The notes beneath the pieces are model-generated. The model was not told where the DNA came from, ran no database searches, and saw nothing but the letters and a program-made list of their open reading frames with translations. From Hydrogenophaga borbori (GTDB lineage Bacteria; Pseudomonadota; Gammaproteobacteria; Burkholderiales; Burkholderiaceae_C): DNA of 64,000 bases. Shown piece by piece: positions 47,107-56,426 of this stretch (positions are counted from its first letter, which is position 1; every line of letters begins with the position of its first letter). Made by a program: the position numbers and the translations under genes. The DNA lies in contig NZ_QVLS01000003.1 in NCBI RefSeq assembly GCF_003417535.1, positions 1-64,000 of the forward strand. Reading direction: 5' to 3'.

Positions 47107-48084
47107 ATGGAAATTTTCGACTACGACAACATCCTGCTGCTGCCGCGCAAGTGCCGCGTGGAAAGCCGCTCGGAATGCGATGCCGGCGTGGAGCTCGGCG
47201 GGCGGCGCTTCCGCCTGCCCGTGGTGCCCGCCAACATGAAGACGGTGGTCAACGAGTCCATCTGCACCTGGCTGGCGCAGAACGGCTACTTCTACGTCAT
47301 GCACCGCTTCGACCTGGACAACGTGGCCTTCGTGCGCGAGATGCAGGCCAAGGGCAGCTTCGCTTCCATCTCGCTGGGCGTGAAGGCGCCCGACTACGCC
47401 ACCGTGGACACGCTGGTGGCCCAGGGCCTGTGCCCCGAGTACATCACCATCGACATCGCGCACGGCCACGCCGACAGCGTCAAGAAGATGATCGGCTACC
47501 TGAAGGAAAAGCTGCCCAAGGCCTTCGTGATCGCGGGCAACGTGGGCACGCCGGAGGCGGTGATCGACCTGGAGAACTGGGGCGCCGACGCGACCAAGGT
47601 GGGCATCGGCCCCGGCAAGGTCTGCATCACCAAGCTCAAGACCGGCTTCGGCACCGGCGGCTGGCAGCTCAGCGCGCTCAAGTGGTGCGCGCGCGTGGCC
47701 ACCAAGCCCATCATCGCGGACGGCGGCATCCGCTGCCACGGCGACATTGCCAAGAGCGTGCGCTTTGGCGCCAGCATGGTGATGATCGGCTCGCTGTTCG
47801 CCGGACACGAGGAATCACCCGGCCAGACGGTGGAAGTCGACGGTGCGCTCTACAAGGAGTACTACGGCTCGGCCAGCGACTTCAACAAGGGCGAATACAA
47901 GCACGTGGAAGGCAAGCGCATCCTGGAGCCGATCAAGGGCCCGCTCGCGCACACGCTGATCGAGATGGAGCAGGACGTGCAAAGCTCCATCAGCTACGCC
48001 GGCGGCACCAAGCTGCTGGACATCCGCAAGGTGAACTACGTCATCCTGGGCGGGGACAACGCAGGCGAGCACCTCTTGATGTGA
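47107..48084 (+). CDS. guaC: GMP reductase
   Basis: 325 residues. It reduces GMP to IMP with NADPH, salvaging purines. IMPDH/GMPR barrel without CBS domains. The catalytic Cys is about residue 173 in [17 protein letters not shown] (the GMPR form of the loop). [34 protein letters not shown] and [16 protein letters not shown] are typical. Start ATG follows CTTGGTTTCA with no strong ribosome-binding site. A promoter with a terminator-like hairpin precedes it, so expression may be attenuated. Confidence 0.94.
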   Translation: MEIFDYDNILLLPRKCRVESRSECDAGVELGGRRFRLPVVPANMKTVVNESICTWLAQNGYFYVMHRFDLDNVAFVREMQAKGSFASISLGVKAPDYATVDTLVAQGLCPEYITIDIAHGHADSVKKMIGYLKEKLPKAFVIAGNVGTPEAVIDLENWGADATKVGIGPGKVCITKLKTGFGTGGWQLSALKWCARVATKPIIADGGIRCHGDIAKSVRFGASMVMIGSLFAGHEESPGQTVEVDGALYKEYYGSASDFNKGEYKHVEGKRILEPIKGPLAHTLIEMEQDVQSSISYAGGTKLLDIRKVNYVILGGDNAGEHLLM

Positions 48085-48100
48085 GGCGCCGCCCGGCGCT

Positions 48101-49000
48101 TCACACGCCCAGCAGGCCGCGCGCGAGCTGGTGCAGGCGGTGACCCGGCTCCACCAGCGCGTCCAGCGCGCTGAAGTGGTCCCGCCCCGGCAGTTCTTCG
48201 CAGACCCGAACCACGTCGCGGCCCCAGGCCTCGCGGATGAGGTGGTTCTGGCGGTGGTACTCGCCGCTTTCCTGGCCACCGACCACGGCCACCAGTTCGC
48301 CGCGCCCCTGCCGCAGCCCGGGCGAGGGCAGGCGCGCCGGGCTGGCCTTGCGCACCTGGTCCGGCGTGAGCTTCAGCGAGGACTGCAGGGACGGCGCCAG
48401 GCGCAGCGGCTCCAGGTCGAACAGGCCGGACACCGACAGCGCGTTGCGGACCAGCGCGGCGGGCAGGTCGGCGCCCACCTGGGGCCAGCGGCAGGCCAGC
48501 ATCATGGCCGCCAGCTGGCCGCCCGCCGAATGCCCCGCCACCGTGATGCGGCTCGGGTCGCCCCCGTGCACCGCGATGTGGCGGTGCGTCCAGGCCAGGG
48601 CCTGCGCCATCTGCAGCGTGATGCCCGGGACGGTGGTGGCCGGGCACAGCGCGTAGTTCGGCATCACCACGCACACGCCCAGGCGCTGGAACAGCGGTGC
48701 CAGGAAGGAGTGGTCGGACTTGTCCAGGGCGCGCCAGTAGCCGCCGTGGATGAAGAACAGCACCGGCGCGGCACCGCCGGCGCCCCCCTGGGCCGGGAAG
48801 ACGTCCAGCTGTTCGGCGGGCCCGTGCCCATAGCGCAGATCGATCAGCGCCCCACCCCGCTCGCGCACCTGTTTCGAGTCCCGGGCCCAGCGCTCGAAGT
48901 ACGCCGGGTGCTCGGGCACCCGGGCGCGGTTGTTGTATTCACGGTCCAGCCAGGCCGGGTCTCGGGGGAAGGGCGATTGCATGGCGGGCGATTGTGTCAT
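48101..49000 (-). CDS. Alpha/beta hydrolase (esterase / kynurenine formamidase-like)
   Basis: 299 residues. The oxyanion motif FFIHGGYW and the nucleophile elbow VAGHSAGGQLA mark the HSL/BD-FAE type; the acid Asp and His (GRDHFSALDAL) lie near the end. No signal peptide. Possible roles are arylformamidase or small-ester hydrolysis; not resolved. A later ATG six codons in is also possible. It is divergent from the GntR regulator gene, which may control it through the palindrome at 49060. Confidence 0.82.
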   Translation of the reverse strand: MTQSPAMQSPFPRDPAWLDREYNNRARVPEHPAYFERWARDSKQVRERGGALIDLRYGHGPAEQLDVFPAQGGAGGAAPVLFFIHGGYWRALDKSDHSFLAPLFQRLGVCVVMPNYALCPATTVPGITLQMAQALAWTHRHIAVHGGDPSRITVAGHSAGGQLAAMMLACRWPQVGADLPAALVRNALSVSGLFDLEPLRLAPSLQSSLKLTPDQVRKASPARLPSPGLRQGRGELVAVVGGQESGEYHRQNHLIREAWGRDVVRVCEELPGRDHFSALDALVEPGHRLHQLARGLLGV

Positions 49001-49059
49001 GGGGGCTTGGGGTATTCCCTCTGAGGACGCCGGCGCCGGCACCGCCTGGGGTATGCTGC

Positions 49060-49083
49060 GCGAATTCCGTATACAGAATTCGC
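49060..49083. promoter_or_regulatory. Palindromic operator of the GntR regulator
   Basis: GCGAATTC (49060-49067) and GAATTCGC (49076-49083) flank CGTATACA. The central GTATAC with flanking A/T is the usual recognition core of FCD-class GntR proteins. It sits in the divergent gap, 18 bases before the regulator ATG. Confidence 0.55.
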
Positions 49084-49101
49084 ACCACCCGCCTCGGCCC
49101 C

Positions 49102-49839
49102 ATGACCGCGCAGTTGTTCAGGATCGAATCGACGCCCGATCTGGCCGACCAGGTCTACCGGGCCTTGCTCGACGCGATCAGCTCGGGCGCGCTGCGGCCG
49201 GGCCAGCGCATCCGCCAGGAAGAGCTGGCCGAGCGCTTCGCGGTGTCGCGCCAGCCGGTGATGCAGGCCCTGCGCCTGCTGCGCAAGGACGGCTTCGTGC
49301 AGGACGCGCCCCAGACCAGCGGCGACCCCGGCCGCGTGCGCGGCCTGCAGGTGACGCCGCTGGACGGGCGCTGGATCGCCCAGGTCTACCAGGTGCGCGT
49401 GGCGCTGGACCGCCTGGCCGTGCGGCTGGCCGCCCAGCAGCGCACCGTCATCGACCCCGCCGTGCTCGAGGCCGGCCGCGCCGCCGAGCGCCGCGACGAC
49501 GTGAAGGCCCTGATCGACACCGACCTGGCCTTCCACACCGCAATCTACCGCGCCGCCGGCAATCCGCTGATCGAGCAGAGCGCGCTGCTGCACTGGCAGC
49601 ACATCCGCCGCGCCATGGGCCTGGCGCTGCAGCTGGAACACCTGCGCGAGCCCGTGTGGGACGAGCACGAGGCCATTGCCCGCGCCATCGCCCAGGGCGA
49701 CGCGGACGGGGCCGAATCGCTCATCGCCGAACACGCCGACAATGCCTGCGGCACCCTGGCCGAGCAGATCGCCCACGCCTCGGCCGAATCCGCCGAGGAC
49801 GACACCGTTCAACTCCGTGGTCCCCAGCTATCTCGATAG
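49102..49839 (+). CDS. GntR family transcriptional regulator, FCD class
   Basis: 245 residues. N-terminal winged helix (about 10-75; LADQVYRALLDAISSGALRPGQRI and RFAVSRQPVMQALRLLRKDGF), then an all-helical FCD ligand domain with the metal/ligand pattern DLAFHTAIYRAAGN and HEAIARAIAQGD. Members respond to organic acids. ATG 49102 chosen because the upstream frame crosses the operator palindrome. It probably represses itself and neighbours: the divergent esterase and perhaps the downstream dehydrogenase. Confidence 0.88.
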   Translation: MTAQLFRIESTPDLADQVYRALLDAISSGALRPGQRIRQEELAERFAVSRQPVMQALRLLRKDGFVQDAPQTSGDPGRVRGLQVTPLDGRWIAQVYQVRVALDRLAVRLAAQQRTVIDPAVLEAGRAAERRDDVKALIDTDLAFHTAIYRAAGNPLIEQSALLHWQHIRRAMGLALQLEHLREPVWDEHEAIARAIAQGDADGAESLIAEHADNACGTLAEQIAHASAESAEDDTVQLRGPQLSR

Positions 49840-49852
49840 CCGGTCCACTTGC

Positions 49853-49890
49853 GCGGTCCTCGGCGCGAGCCGGGGACCGCGATTTTTTTT
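49853..49890 (+). terminator. Intrinsic terminator after the GntR gene
   Basis: GCGGTCCTCGGC pairs with GCCGGGGACCGC (12 bp, one G-T) around a GCGA tetraloop, followed by eight T (49883-49890). A short perfect inverted repeat GCTATC-TC-GATAGC (49827-49840) lies over the stop codon just before it. Confidence 0.88.
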
Positions 49891-49934
49891 GCCCGAATGC
49901 CGCCTCCGCGCCCTGCCCTGAAGGGACACGCACC

Positions 49935-50843
49935 GTGACCGACTCCCCTGCCGCCTCGGCAACCACTCCCGCCCACGCCGTCGCCGTGCTCGGCATCGGC
50001 CTGATGGGCTTCCCCATGGGCCGGCGCCTGTGCGAAGCCGGCTGCGCCGTGGGCGCCTGGAACCGCTCGCGCACCAAGGCCGAACGGCTCGCGCCCTTTG
50101 GGGCGCGCGTGGCCGGCACGGCCGCCGACGCCGTGCAAGGCGCCGACATCGTCATCACCATGCTCGAAAACGGCGAGGTGGTGGAGGACGTGCTGTTCCG
50201 CCAGGGCGTGGCCGAGGCCCTGCCCCGTGGCAGCCTGGTGATCGACATGTCCTCGATCCAGCCGCGCCAGGCGCGCGACCACGCGGCCCGCCTGGCCGCG
50301 CGGGGCGTGCACCACCTGGACGCGCCGGTCTCGGGCGGCACCGTGGGCGCCGAGGCCGGCACCCTGGCCATCATGGCCGGCGGCAAACCGGCCGACGTGG
50401 AGCGCGCGCGCGCCGTGCTGGAGGTGCTGGGCCGCGTCACGCACGTGGGCCCGCACGGCTCGGGCCAGCTCGCCAAGCTGGCCAACCAGATGATCGTGGG
50501 CATCACCATCGGTGCCGTGGCCGAGGCGCTGCTGCTGTGCGAAAAGGGCGGCGCCGACATGGCCAAGGTGCGCCAGGCCATCACCGGCGGCTTCGCCGAC
50601 AGCCGCATCCTGCAGGTGCATGGCCAGCGCATGGTGGAGCGCGACTTCGGCAAGCGCGCCGCGATGGCGGTGCAGCTGAAGGACATGCGCAACGCGCTCG
50701 GCACGGCGAAGGAGATCGGCTTCGAGGCACCCATCACCGCGCTGTTCGAGCGCCTGTTCGCCGAGGCGGCGGAACATGGCCTGTCCGACCTCGACCACTC
50801 CGCGCTGTTCGTGGAACTCGCCAGCCGCAACGGAATGGCCTGA
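49935..50843 (+). CDS. NAD(P)-dependent beta-hydroxyacid dehydrogenase
   Basis: 302 residues of the 3-hydroxyisobutyrate dehydrogenase / tartronate semialdehyde reductase family. NAD site VLGIGLMGFPMGRRL (GxGxMGxxM), substrate-binding DAPVSGGTVGAEAGTL, and the catalytic Lys in GSGQLAKLANQM. Cytosolic. GTG start, with AAGGGA ten bases upstream. It is separated from the GntR gene by a strong terminator, so it likely has its own promoter in the 44 bases before it, or depends on read-through. tRNA-Ala follows. Confidence 0.88.
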   Translation: MTDSPAASATTPAHAVAVLGIGLMGFPMGRRLCEAGCAVGAWNRSRTKAERLAPFGARVAGTAADAVQGADIVITMLENGEVVEDVLFRQGVAEALPRGSLVIDMSSIQPRQARDHAARLAARGVHHLDAPVSGGTVGAEAGTLAIMAGGKPADVERARAVLEVLGRVTHVGPHGSGQLAKLANQMIVGITIGAVAEALLLCEKGGADMAKVRQAITGGFADSRILQVHGQRMVERDFGKRAAMAVQLKDMRNALGTAKEIGFEAPITALFERLFAEAAEHGLSDLDHSALFVELASRNGMA

Positions 50844-50855
50844 CAAAAGATTCGC

Positions 50856-50861
50856 TAGAAT
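50856..50861 (+). promoter_or_regulatory. -10 box of tRNA-Ala
   Basis: TAGAAT, 11 bases before the tRNA, giving a short 5' leader. No clear -35. Confidence 0.5.
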
Positions 50862-50872
50862 GCGCGCTTCGT

Positions 50873-50948
<76 letters not shown>

Positions 50949-50956
50949 CCGAACTG

Positions 50957-50986
50957 AAAAAGGCCTTGCTCCGCAAGGCCTTTTTT
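50957..50986. terminator. Bidirectional intrinsic terminator
   Basis: AAAAAGGCCTTGC / GCAAGGCCTTTTTT with a three-base loop (50957-50986). It ends the tRNA on the plus strand and the crotonase operon on the minus strand. Confidence 0.9.
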
Positions 50987-50990
50987 CTTG

Positions 50991-51686
50991 TCAGCACGGC
51001 AGCCCGCGCTGCGCGGTGTTCTCCGCCTCGATCGCGCGCTGGAAATGGGCCAGGCCCAGTTCGTTGAGCACCTTCTTGAAACGCCCGGCCACCTCGGGCG
51101 CCAGTTGCGCGAGGCGCGCGCACACCTGCCGCGCCGAGGCGTCGAGCGCGTCGTCGGCCACCACCTGCCACACCATGCCCCAGGCCTGGGCCTGCGCGGC
51201 GCCGATCGGCTCGCCGAGCAGCACCAACCCCTTGGCGCGCGCCAGGCCCACGGCAGCGGGCAGCGTGGCCGTGAGGCCGCCGGTGACGAACACGCCCAGC
51301 GAGGCCTCGGGCAGCTTGAACCGCGCGCCCTCGGCAGCGATCACCACGTCGGCGTCGAGCGCCCACTCCAGGCCTGCGCCAACGGCCCAGCCCTGCACGG
51401 CGGCCACCACCGGCTTGGGCAGGGACACCAGGGCCTGCGCCACGGCCTGCACCAGCCGCAGGTCGTCCTGCGTCGGCGGCGCCCCCAGGTCGCGCCCCGC
51501 GCAGAACACCGGGCCGGCGCCCCGCAGCAACAGCACGCGCACCGCGTCGTCGCGCTCGGCCAGCGCGATCGCCGCCAGCAGCGCGCGCGCGAGGTCGTTG
51601 TCGATGGCGTTGCGTTTCTCAGGCCGGTTGAGCGTGAGCGCCATGACGCCGTCGCGGACCTCGACCAGAAGCTTGGCTGGGTTCAT
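50991..51686 (-). CDS. Enoyl-CoA hydratase/isomerase family protein
   Basis: 231 residues, short for a crotonase. Oxyanion-hole stretches are AGRDLGAPP and VQGWAVGAGLEWALDADVVIAA; the catalytic area PEASLGVFVTGGLTATLP is present but without the usual second Glu, so an isomerase or another CoA reaction is possible. It overlaps the previous gene by four bases (ATGA) and is the last gene of the Bug-aminotransferase-amidase operon. Confidence 0.88.
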   Translation of the reverse strand: MNPAKLLVEVRDGVMALTLNRPEKRNAIDNDLARALLAAIALAERDDAVRVLLLRGAGPVFCAGRDLGAPPTQDDLRLVQAVAQALVSLPKPVVAAVQGWAVGAGLEWALDADVVIAAEGARFKLPEASLGVFVTGGLTATLPAAVGLARAKGLVLLGEPIGAAQAQAWGMVWQVVADDALDASARQVCARLAQLAPEVAGRFKKVLNELGLAHFQRAIEAENTAQRGLPC

Positions 51687-53950
51687 GCGGGCTCGACTCC
51701 AAAGTGGTGAAGCACATTGCGCAGCAAGGCACCGAACGCCTCGTCGGCCCCGAGCACCCAGCTGGCCCCCACGGCCCCGGCGTTGAATACGCGGCCGCCC
51801 TGGGGACGCTCCCAGTAGACCATCTCGGCGGACAGCCCGTCGAGGGACTGCGTGGCGCCTTCGAAGAAGTCAAGGTAGGCGTCCAGCCGGCCCGGCACGC
51901 GGCGCACGCCCTCGGCGAGCACCTGCAGGCCGGGATGATCGCGCGGCAGCTCGGCGCCGCGCGGAATGTGGTGGGTCATGCGGCGCAGCGTGGCGATGCT
52001 CAGGTCCCACTCGTGGCCGATGGCGCGTGGCAGGGCGCCGCCGGGCCCGTGGCCGAAGCTGTCGCCGGCGCGCAGGCCGGTCTCGTGCGGCCGGTGAAAC
52101 AGGAAATGGCCGGCGTCGCGCACGCGGTAGACACCGAAATCCGAGGCATCGGCGAAGGCCCAGCCCGCAGTTTCCAGGCCGATCAGCTCGCTGCACGAGC
52201 GGTCGTTGAAGCGCCAGAGGCCACCGCGCTCGCCGTCCTGGCTGTGGTACTGCTCGCCGTGCACGCCGCCGGGCGCCGCGTGCTTGTCCAGCGCCGCCTC
52301 GTGCTCGTCGGCGGGTGTCAGCGTTTTGCGCTGCTCCATCACCGTGGCGTCTTCATCGAAGCTCACGCGCCAGTACAGGGAGTTGCCCGACAGCACCACC
52401 GCGCTGCCGCCCCCGCGCAGGTAGGCGTCCAGGCCCTCGAAGGCCGGTGCCGACCAGTACTCGCTGTGGCCGTTGATGACCACGCTGCGGTAGCGGCGCA
52501 GCAGACCGGGGTCGCGGTGAAGGTCGAGGTCGCTCACCACGTCGTACGCGTAGCCCTGCGCGTCGAGCCAGCGGTGCAGGCAGCGCTCCAGGCGCGGACC
52601 CTGGCTGAAGCCGCTGCCCTCGGGCGCGTAGAAGGCGTCGGGCGCGGCGTTGGGCCACGGCAGGCGCAGGCCGGCGTAGTAGGTGGGCTGGCCCTTCCGG
52701 TGGGGCGTGTAGTGGTTGTACTCGGGGGCGTCGGGGTGGCTGTTGGGCAGCGGCGCGGCGCGGCGCGGCCAGTGCGCCGGGCCCGACACGTTGCGCGCGA
52801 ACGGCGACGCGGCGTAGGCGCGCCAGCTGTTGGTCGCGCACAGCACCAGCAGCGGCGCGGGCGCGGCGTCGGCGGCCGGCCGCACGACGACGCTCACGTC
52901 GTAGCGCACGGGCCGGCCGTCCACTTCGCATTCGAAGCGGCCCACGTGGATGCCGGGCTTCGCCCCGCGCGGCACCGTCACGCGGTGCGATTCGGCCCAG
53001 CGGCAATCCACGAGGTCGTCGCTTGCCAGGCGAAGGCCGTGGCCGCGCAGGCGGTCGCTGGCGGCGGCGTACTCGCCTTCGCGGCGCGAAAAGCGCGGCA
53101 CCCGCGCGGGGTCGAAGGCCGGACCGACGACCATCCAGGTGCCGTGGTTGATGAGGCGGCCGTCGCGGGCCTGCCCGCTGGCGTCGGCGATGCGTTCGCC
53201 GCGCTGCTCGCTCAAGGGCCAGCAGGCCAGCACGCCGGGGCCCTGCGCGGCCTGCAGGCCGCGCTGCGCGCCACGCTGGGCGATCTCGGCGGCGCCGAGC
53301 GCGCGGCCGTAAAGCGCCGGCATCACGAGGTCCGCGTCCAGAAAGTGCGTGGCCACGCCCCCCGCCGACGCGGCGCCCAGGCGCAGCGCGGCGCGGCCCG
53401 CCCGACCAGGGCCCGCCGCGCCCTGCGCCACCCGGCGGCCGTCGATCCACAGCGACAGGTGGCCCTGGTGCAGCACGGCCACCAGGTGCGCCCATTGGCG
53501 CGGCGCCAGGGCCGGCCCGGTGAGCCGCGAACGCCCCAGCCGCAGCATGAGCGTGCCGTCGGCCTCGATGAACAGGCCGACGCCTTCGTCGGCCACCTCG
53601 TCGTCGCATTGCGCGATCACGGCCTGGCGCTCGCCGAAGCCCCAGGGCATGAGCCAGCACTCCAGGGTGAGCGCCTCGAGCGCGTCCTCGGGCAGGCCGC
53701 GCTCGATGTGCACGTAGGAGCCGGGGTGGATGGCCTGCACCCGCGCCGGGTGCTCACCGCCGGCGTGCAGCACCGGGTCGCGCGAGGCGTCGTCGGCGTC
53801 GGGCCCCAGCGCGCAGAAGGAAAAGCGGTAAGGCACCGAACTGCTCACGTGAAAGCCGATGGCCTCGCCGGCCGCCACGCTGACGGCGCTCGCATAGGCG
53901 TGCAGGCCGGGCAATGCGATGGCCCGGTGCGGCGGGATGACCGCGCTCAA
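51683..53950 (-). CDS. N,N-dimethylformamidase large-subunit-like protein
   Basis: 755 residues from a TTG start that overlaps the aminotransferase stop (TTGA). Middle part (about 150-300) is a LamG/concanavalin-like domain (LTLECWLMPWGFGERQAV, WAHLVAVLHQGHLSLWIDG). The C-terminal half is the DMFase catalytic type (LLVLCATNSWRAYAAS, YAYDVVSDLDLH, VINGHSEYWSAPAFEGLDAYL). In DmfA2 a mononuclear iron held by two Tyr and a Glu hydrolyses dimethylformamide. No small subunit gene is beside it. Amide hydrolysis is likely; the exact substrate is open. Confidence 0.8.
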   Translation of the reverse strand: MSAVIPPHRAIALPGLHAYASAVSVAAGEAIGFHVSSSVPYRFSFCALGPDADDASRDPVLHAGGEHPARVQAIHPGSYVHIERGLPEDALEALTLECWLMPWGFGERQAVIAQCDDEVADEGVGLFIEADGTLMLRLGRSRLTGPALAPRQWAHLVAVLHQGHLSLWIDGRRVAQGAAGPGRAGRAALRLGAASAGGVATHFLDADLVMPALYGRALGAAEIAQRGAQRGLQAAQGPGVLACWPLSEQRGERIADASGQARDGRLINHGTWMVVGPAFDPARVPRFSRREGEYAAASDRLRGHGLRLASDDLVDCRWAESHRVTVPRGAKPGIHVGRFECEVDGRPVRYDVSVVVRPAADAAPAPLLVLCATNSWRAYAASPFARNVSGPAHWPRRAAPLPNSHPDAPEYNHYTPHRKGQPTYYAGLRLPWPNAAPDAFYAPEGSGFSQGPRLERCLHRWLDAQGYAYDVVSDLDLHRDPGLLRRYRSVVINGHSEYWSAPAFEGLDAYLRGGGSAVVLSGNSLYWRVSFDEDATVMEQRKTLTPADEHEAALDKHAAPGGVHGEQYHSQDGERGGLWRFNDRSCSELIGLETAGWAFADASDFGVYRVRDAGHFLFHRPHETGLRAGDSFGHGPGGALPRAIGHEWDLSIATLRRMTHHIPRGAELPRDHPGLQVLAEGVRRVPGRLDAYLDFFEGATQSLDGLSAEMVYWERPQGGRVFNAGAVGASWVLGADEAFGALLRNVLHHFGVEPA

Positions 53951-55347
53951 GCGAGGCCCCGACCGCGCACCTCGTCGTGCAGGTCGGCCAGCGCGCGCTC
54001 CAGCAACTCCACCAGCAGGTCGAGTTCGGCGTCGCTGGCGGTCAGCGGCGGGGTGACCATCTGGAAGTCGCCGAACTCGCCGCGGTTGGCTCGCCGGTTG
54101 TAGAGCGCGATGCCGTGGCGCAGGCCATGCTCCGTGAGGCGCGCGGGGGCGTTGAAGTCCACCGGCAGCGCCCGTCGGCTGGCCTTGTCCGCCACCAGCT
54201 CGATCGCGCCCAGCAACCCCAGGCCGCGCACGTCGCCCACCAGGGGGGAGCGCGCCGCGAGCGCATGCAGCCGGTCCTTCAGGTAGGCGCCCGCGGCCTG
54301 CGCGCGTGCCACCAGGTCTTGGCGCACCACCTCGTCGAGCACCGCATTGGCCACGGCGCAGGACAGCGGGTTGGTGAAATAGGTGTGGCCGTGCACGAAG
54401 CCGCCGCTCGCGGCGACCGCGTCGACGATGCGCTCGGGCGCCAGCACCGCGCCCAGCGGCGTGTAGCCCGCGGCCAAGCCTTTGGCCAGCGTGACCAGGT
54501 CGGGCCGCGCCTCGGGCCAGTGGTGCGCGGCCAGGAAGCGGCCGGTGCGGCCGGCGCCCGACATGATCTCGTCGAACACCAGCAGCACCCCGTGGCGGTC
54601 GCAGATCTCGCGCACGGCACGGAAGTAGGCCGGCGACGAGACAACCGCGCCGGTGGACAGTCCGCCGATGGGCTCGAGGATGAAGGCGAGCACGCTGTCG
54701 GCGCCTTCGCGCACGATGGTGTCTTCCAGCGCCTGCGCGCAGGCCGCCTCGAAGGACTCGACGCTGTGGCCGTCCGGCACGCGGTAGGACAGCGGCGCCG
54801 CCACCTTGGGCTGGGCGCGCAGCATCGGGCCGTAGAGCGCGTGCGCGCTGGCGTCGCCGGTGACGGTGAGCGCGCCCAATGTGGCGCCGTGGTAGCTGGG
54901 GTTGCGCGAGATCACTTTCCAGCGCCCAGGCTGGCCGCTGACCACCGCGTACTGGCGCGCGAGCTTGAGCGCCGACTCGTTGGCCTCCGAGCCCCCCGAG
55001 ACGAAAAAGGCGCGGTCCAGGCCCGGGCCCGCGAGCGCACACACGCGGTCGGCCAGCGCGATGCTGTCTTCGCTCTCAAAGAAGCGCGGGTAGGCGAAGG
55101 TGACCTTGCGCGCCTGCGCCTGCATGGCCTGCAGCACCGCGGGGTTGCCATGGCCGATGTTGGTGACCACGGCGCCCGAGGTGGCGTCGAGGTAGCGGCG
55201 GCCATCCTCGTCCCACAGGAACACCCCTTCGGCGCGCGCCACGCGCGGTGGGCGCGGCGTGCCCTTGGGCGCGTAGAAACCGAGAACCGATCCGCCCGCC
55301 GGCGTATCGCCCACCGTGCGGCGGGCCGTCGCTGTCTGCATGTCCAC
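53947..55347 (-). CDS. Class III (omega) aminotransferase
   Basis: 466 residues, PLP-dependent. Schiff-base Lys about 289 (LVTLAKGLAAGYTPLGA), Asp about 259 (VFDEIMSGAGRTG), PLP phosphate-binding GGSEANESALKLAR, and NPSYHGATLGALT. Members move amino groups of omega-amino acids, polyamines or amines to pyruvate. It starts seven bases after the Bug gene stop, and its stop overlaps the TTG start of the dimethylformamidase-like gene. A role in using an amine released from an amide is inference. Confidence 0.9.
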   Translation of the reverse strand: MDMQTATARRTVGDTPAGGSVLGFYAPKGTPRPPRVARAEGVFLWDEDGRRYLDATSGAVVTNIGHGNPAVLQAMQAQARKVTFAYPRFFESEDSIALADRVCALAGPGLDRAFFVSGGSEANESALKLARQYAVVSGQPGRWKVISRNPSYHGATLGALTVTGDASAHALYGPMLRAQPKVAAPLSYRVPDGHSVESFEAACAQALEDTIVREGADSVLAFILEPIGGLSTGAVVSSPAYFRAVREICDRHGVLLVFDEIMSGAGRTGRFLAAHHWPEARPDLVTLAKGLAAGYTPLGAVLAPERIVDAVAASGGFVHGHTYFTNPLSCAVANAVLDEVVRQDLVARAQAAGAYLKDRLHALAARSPLVGDVRGLGLLGAIELVADKASRRALPVDFNAPARLTEHGLRHGIALYNRRANRGEFGDFQMVTPPLTASDAELDLLVELLERALADLHDEVRGRGLA

Positions 55348-55354
55348 CTCGTCG

Positions 55355-56326
55355 TCAGTCCGCGGTGAAACCGGAGGCCTTGACCACCGGCGCCCATTGC
55401 GCGAGGTCGCTGGCCAGCAGCTGGCCGAGTTCGGCGGGGCTGCTGGGGTTGGCTTCCATGCCCAGCTTGAGCAGGCGTTCCTGGATGTCGGGCGTGGCGA
55501 GCACCTTGCGCGTCGCGGCGTTGAGCCGCTCCACCAGCGCCGCCGGCGTGCCGGCCGGCGCCAGCAGCGCGGTCCACTCCAGCGTGTCGAAGCCGGCGAT
55601 GCCGAGTTCCTTCAGCGTGGGCACGGTGGGCAGCAGCTGCGCGCGCTTGGCGCCGTTCACCGCCAGCACACGCAGCTTGCCGGCCTGGTGGTGCGGCGCG
55701 ACGTCGAGGATGGGCAGGATGCCGGCCTGGATCTGGCCACCCAGCAGGTCCTGCACCAGCGGCGCGGCGCCCTTGTAGGGAATGGCCTGCAGATCGACCT
55801 TGTTGTCCTGGCCCAGCCGGTAGCCGAGGAAGTGCGACACGCTGCCGGCCGCGGGCACGCCGAAGTTGCCGGCCTGCGGGTTCTTGCGCGCCAGGTCCAG
55901 CCACTGGGCGATCGAGGTCGCGGGCACGCCGCTGGGCACCGACAGCGCCTCGAAGAAGCTGGTGAGCCGCACCACGGGCGCGAAGTCCTCGGCGGGCTTG
56001 TACTTCGCCCCCTTGGTGGTGAGCGGCAGCATCACCATCATGTGGCTGTTGGCGACCAGGATGGTGTTGCCATCGGGCGCCGACGCGCGCACGTACTCGG
56101 CCGCGATCTGCCCGCCCGCGCCGGGGCGGTTGTCCACGATGATGGCCGTGCCGAGCTCGTCCTTGAGCTTCTCCGCGACCATGCGCGCGAGCGCATCGGA
56201 CGAGCCACCGGCCGTGTAGCCGACGACCAGGCGCAGGGGCGCCTTGGCGGTCTGCGCGTGGCCGATCGCGGGCAGCGCGGCCAGCGCCGTCAGGGCGGAG
56301 CAAAGAAGGAACCGGGACAGTTTCAT
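55355..56326 (-). CDS. Bug-family tripartite tricarboxylate transporter binding protein
   Basis: 323 residues. Sec signal (LLCSALTALAALPAIGHAQ, cleavage after HAQ), then the Bug signature LRLVVGYTAGGSSDALAR and VDNRPGAGG that bind carboxylates. Periplasmic. No TctA/TctB membrane genes are nearby, as is common for Bug proteins of Burkholderiales. First gene of a four-gene operon; the divergent LysR gene lies 98 bases away. It probably captures the substrate of the operon or acts as its sensor. Confidence 0.92.
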   Translation of the reverse strand: MKLSRFLLCSALTALAALPAIGHAQTAKAPLRLVVGYTAGGSSDALARMVAEKLKDELGTAIIVDNRPGAGGQIAAEYVRASAPDGNTILVANSHMMVMLPLTTKGAKYKPAEDFAPVVRLTSFFEALSVPSGVPATSIAQWLDLARKNPQAGNFGVPAAGSVSHFLGYRLGQDNKVDLQAIPYKGAAPLVQDLLGGQIQAGILPILDVAPHHQAGKLRVLAVNGAKRAQLLPTVPTLKELGIAGFDTLEWTALLAPAGTPAALVERLNAATRKVLATPDIQERLLKLGMEANPSSPAELGQLLASDLAQWAPVVKASGFTAD

Positions 56327-56411
56327 GGGCGGACCTGTGGGATGGAAAAGGGTCCGCGCAGTATTTGGCAAAGGCCCGCGGCCGAGTAGTATGCCGACCC
56401 CGATAAGCTTG

Positions 56412-56426
56412 ATACGCCACACGTAT
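56412..56426. promoter_or_regulatory. LysR-type T-N11-A palindrome
   Basis: ATACG-CCACA-CGTAT is a perfect inverted repeat with the T-N11-A form of LysR sites. It overlaps the regulator's own start codon (ATG 56425) and lies 86 bases from the Bug gene start, so it likely gives autorepression and activation of the operon. Confidence 0.55.

Noticed and set aside
51683..55042. Extension of the dimethylformamidase-like frame upstream to 55042
   Set aside because: The extra 364 codons lie over the aminotransferase gene and are Arg/Gly-rich; the TTG at 53950 fits the coupling and the conserved N-terminus.
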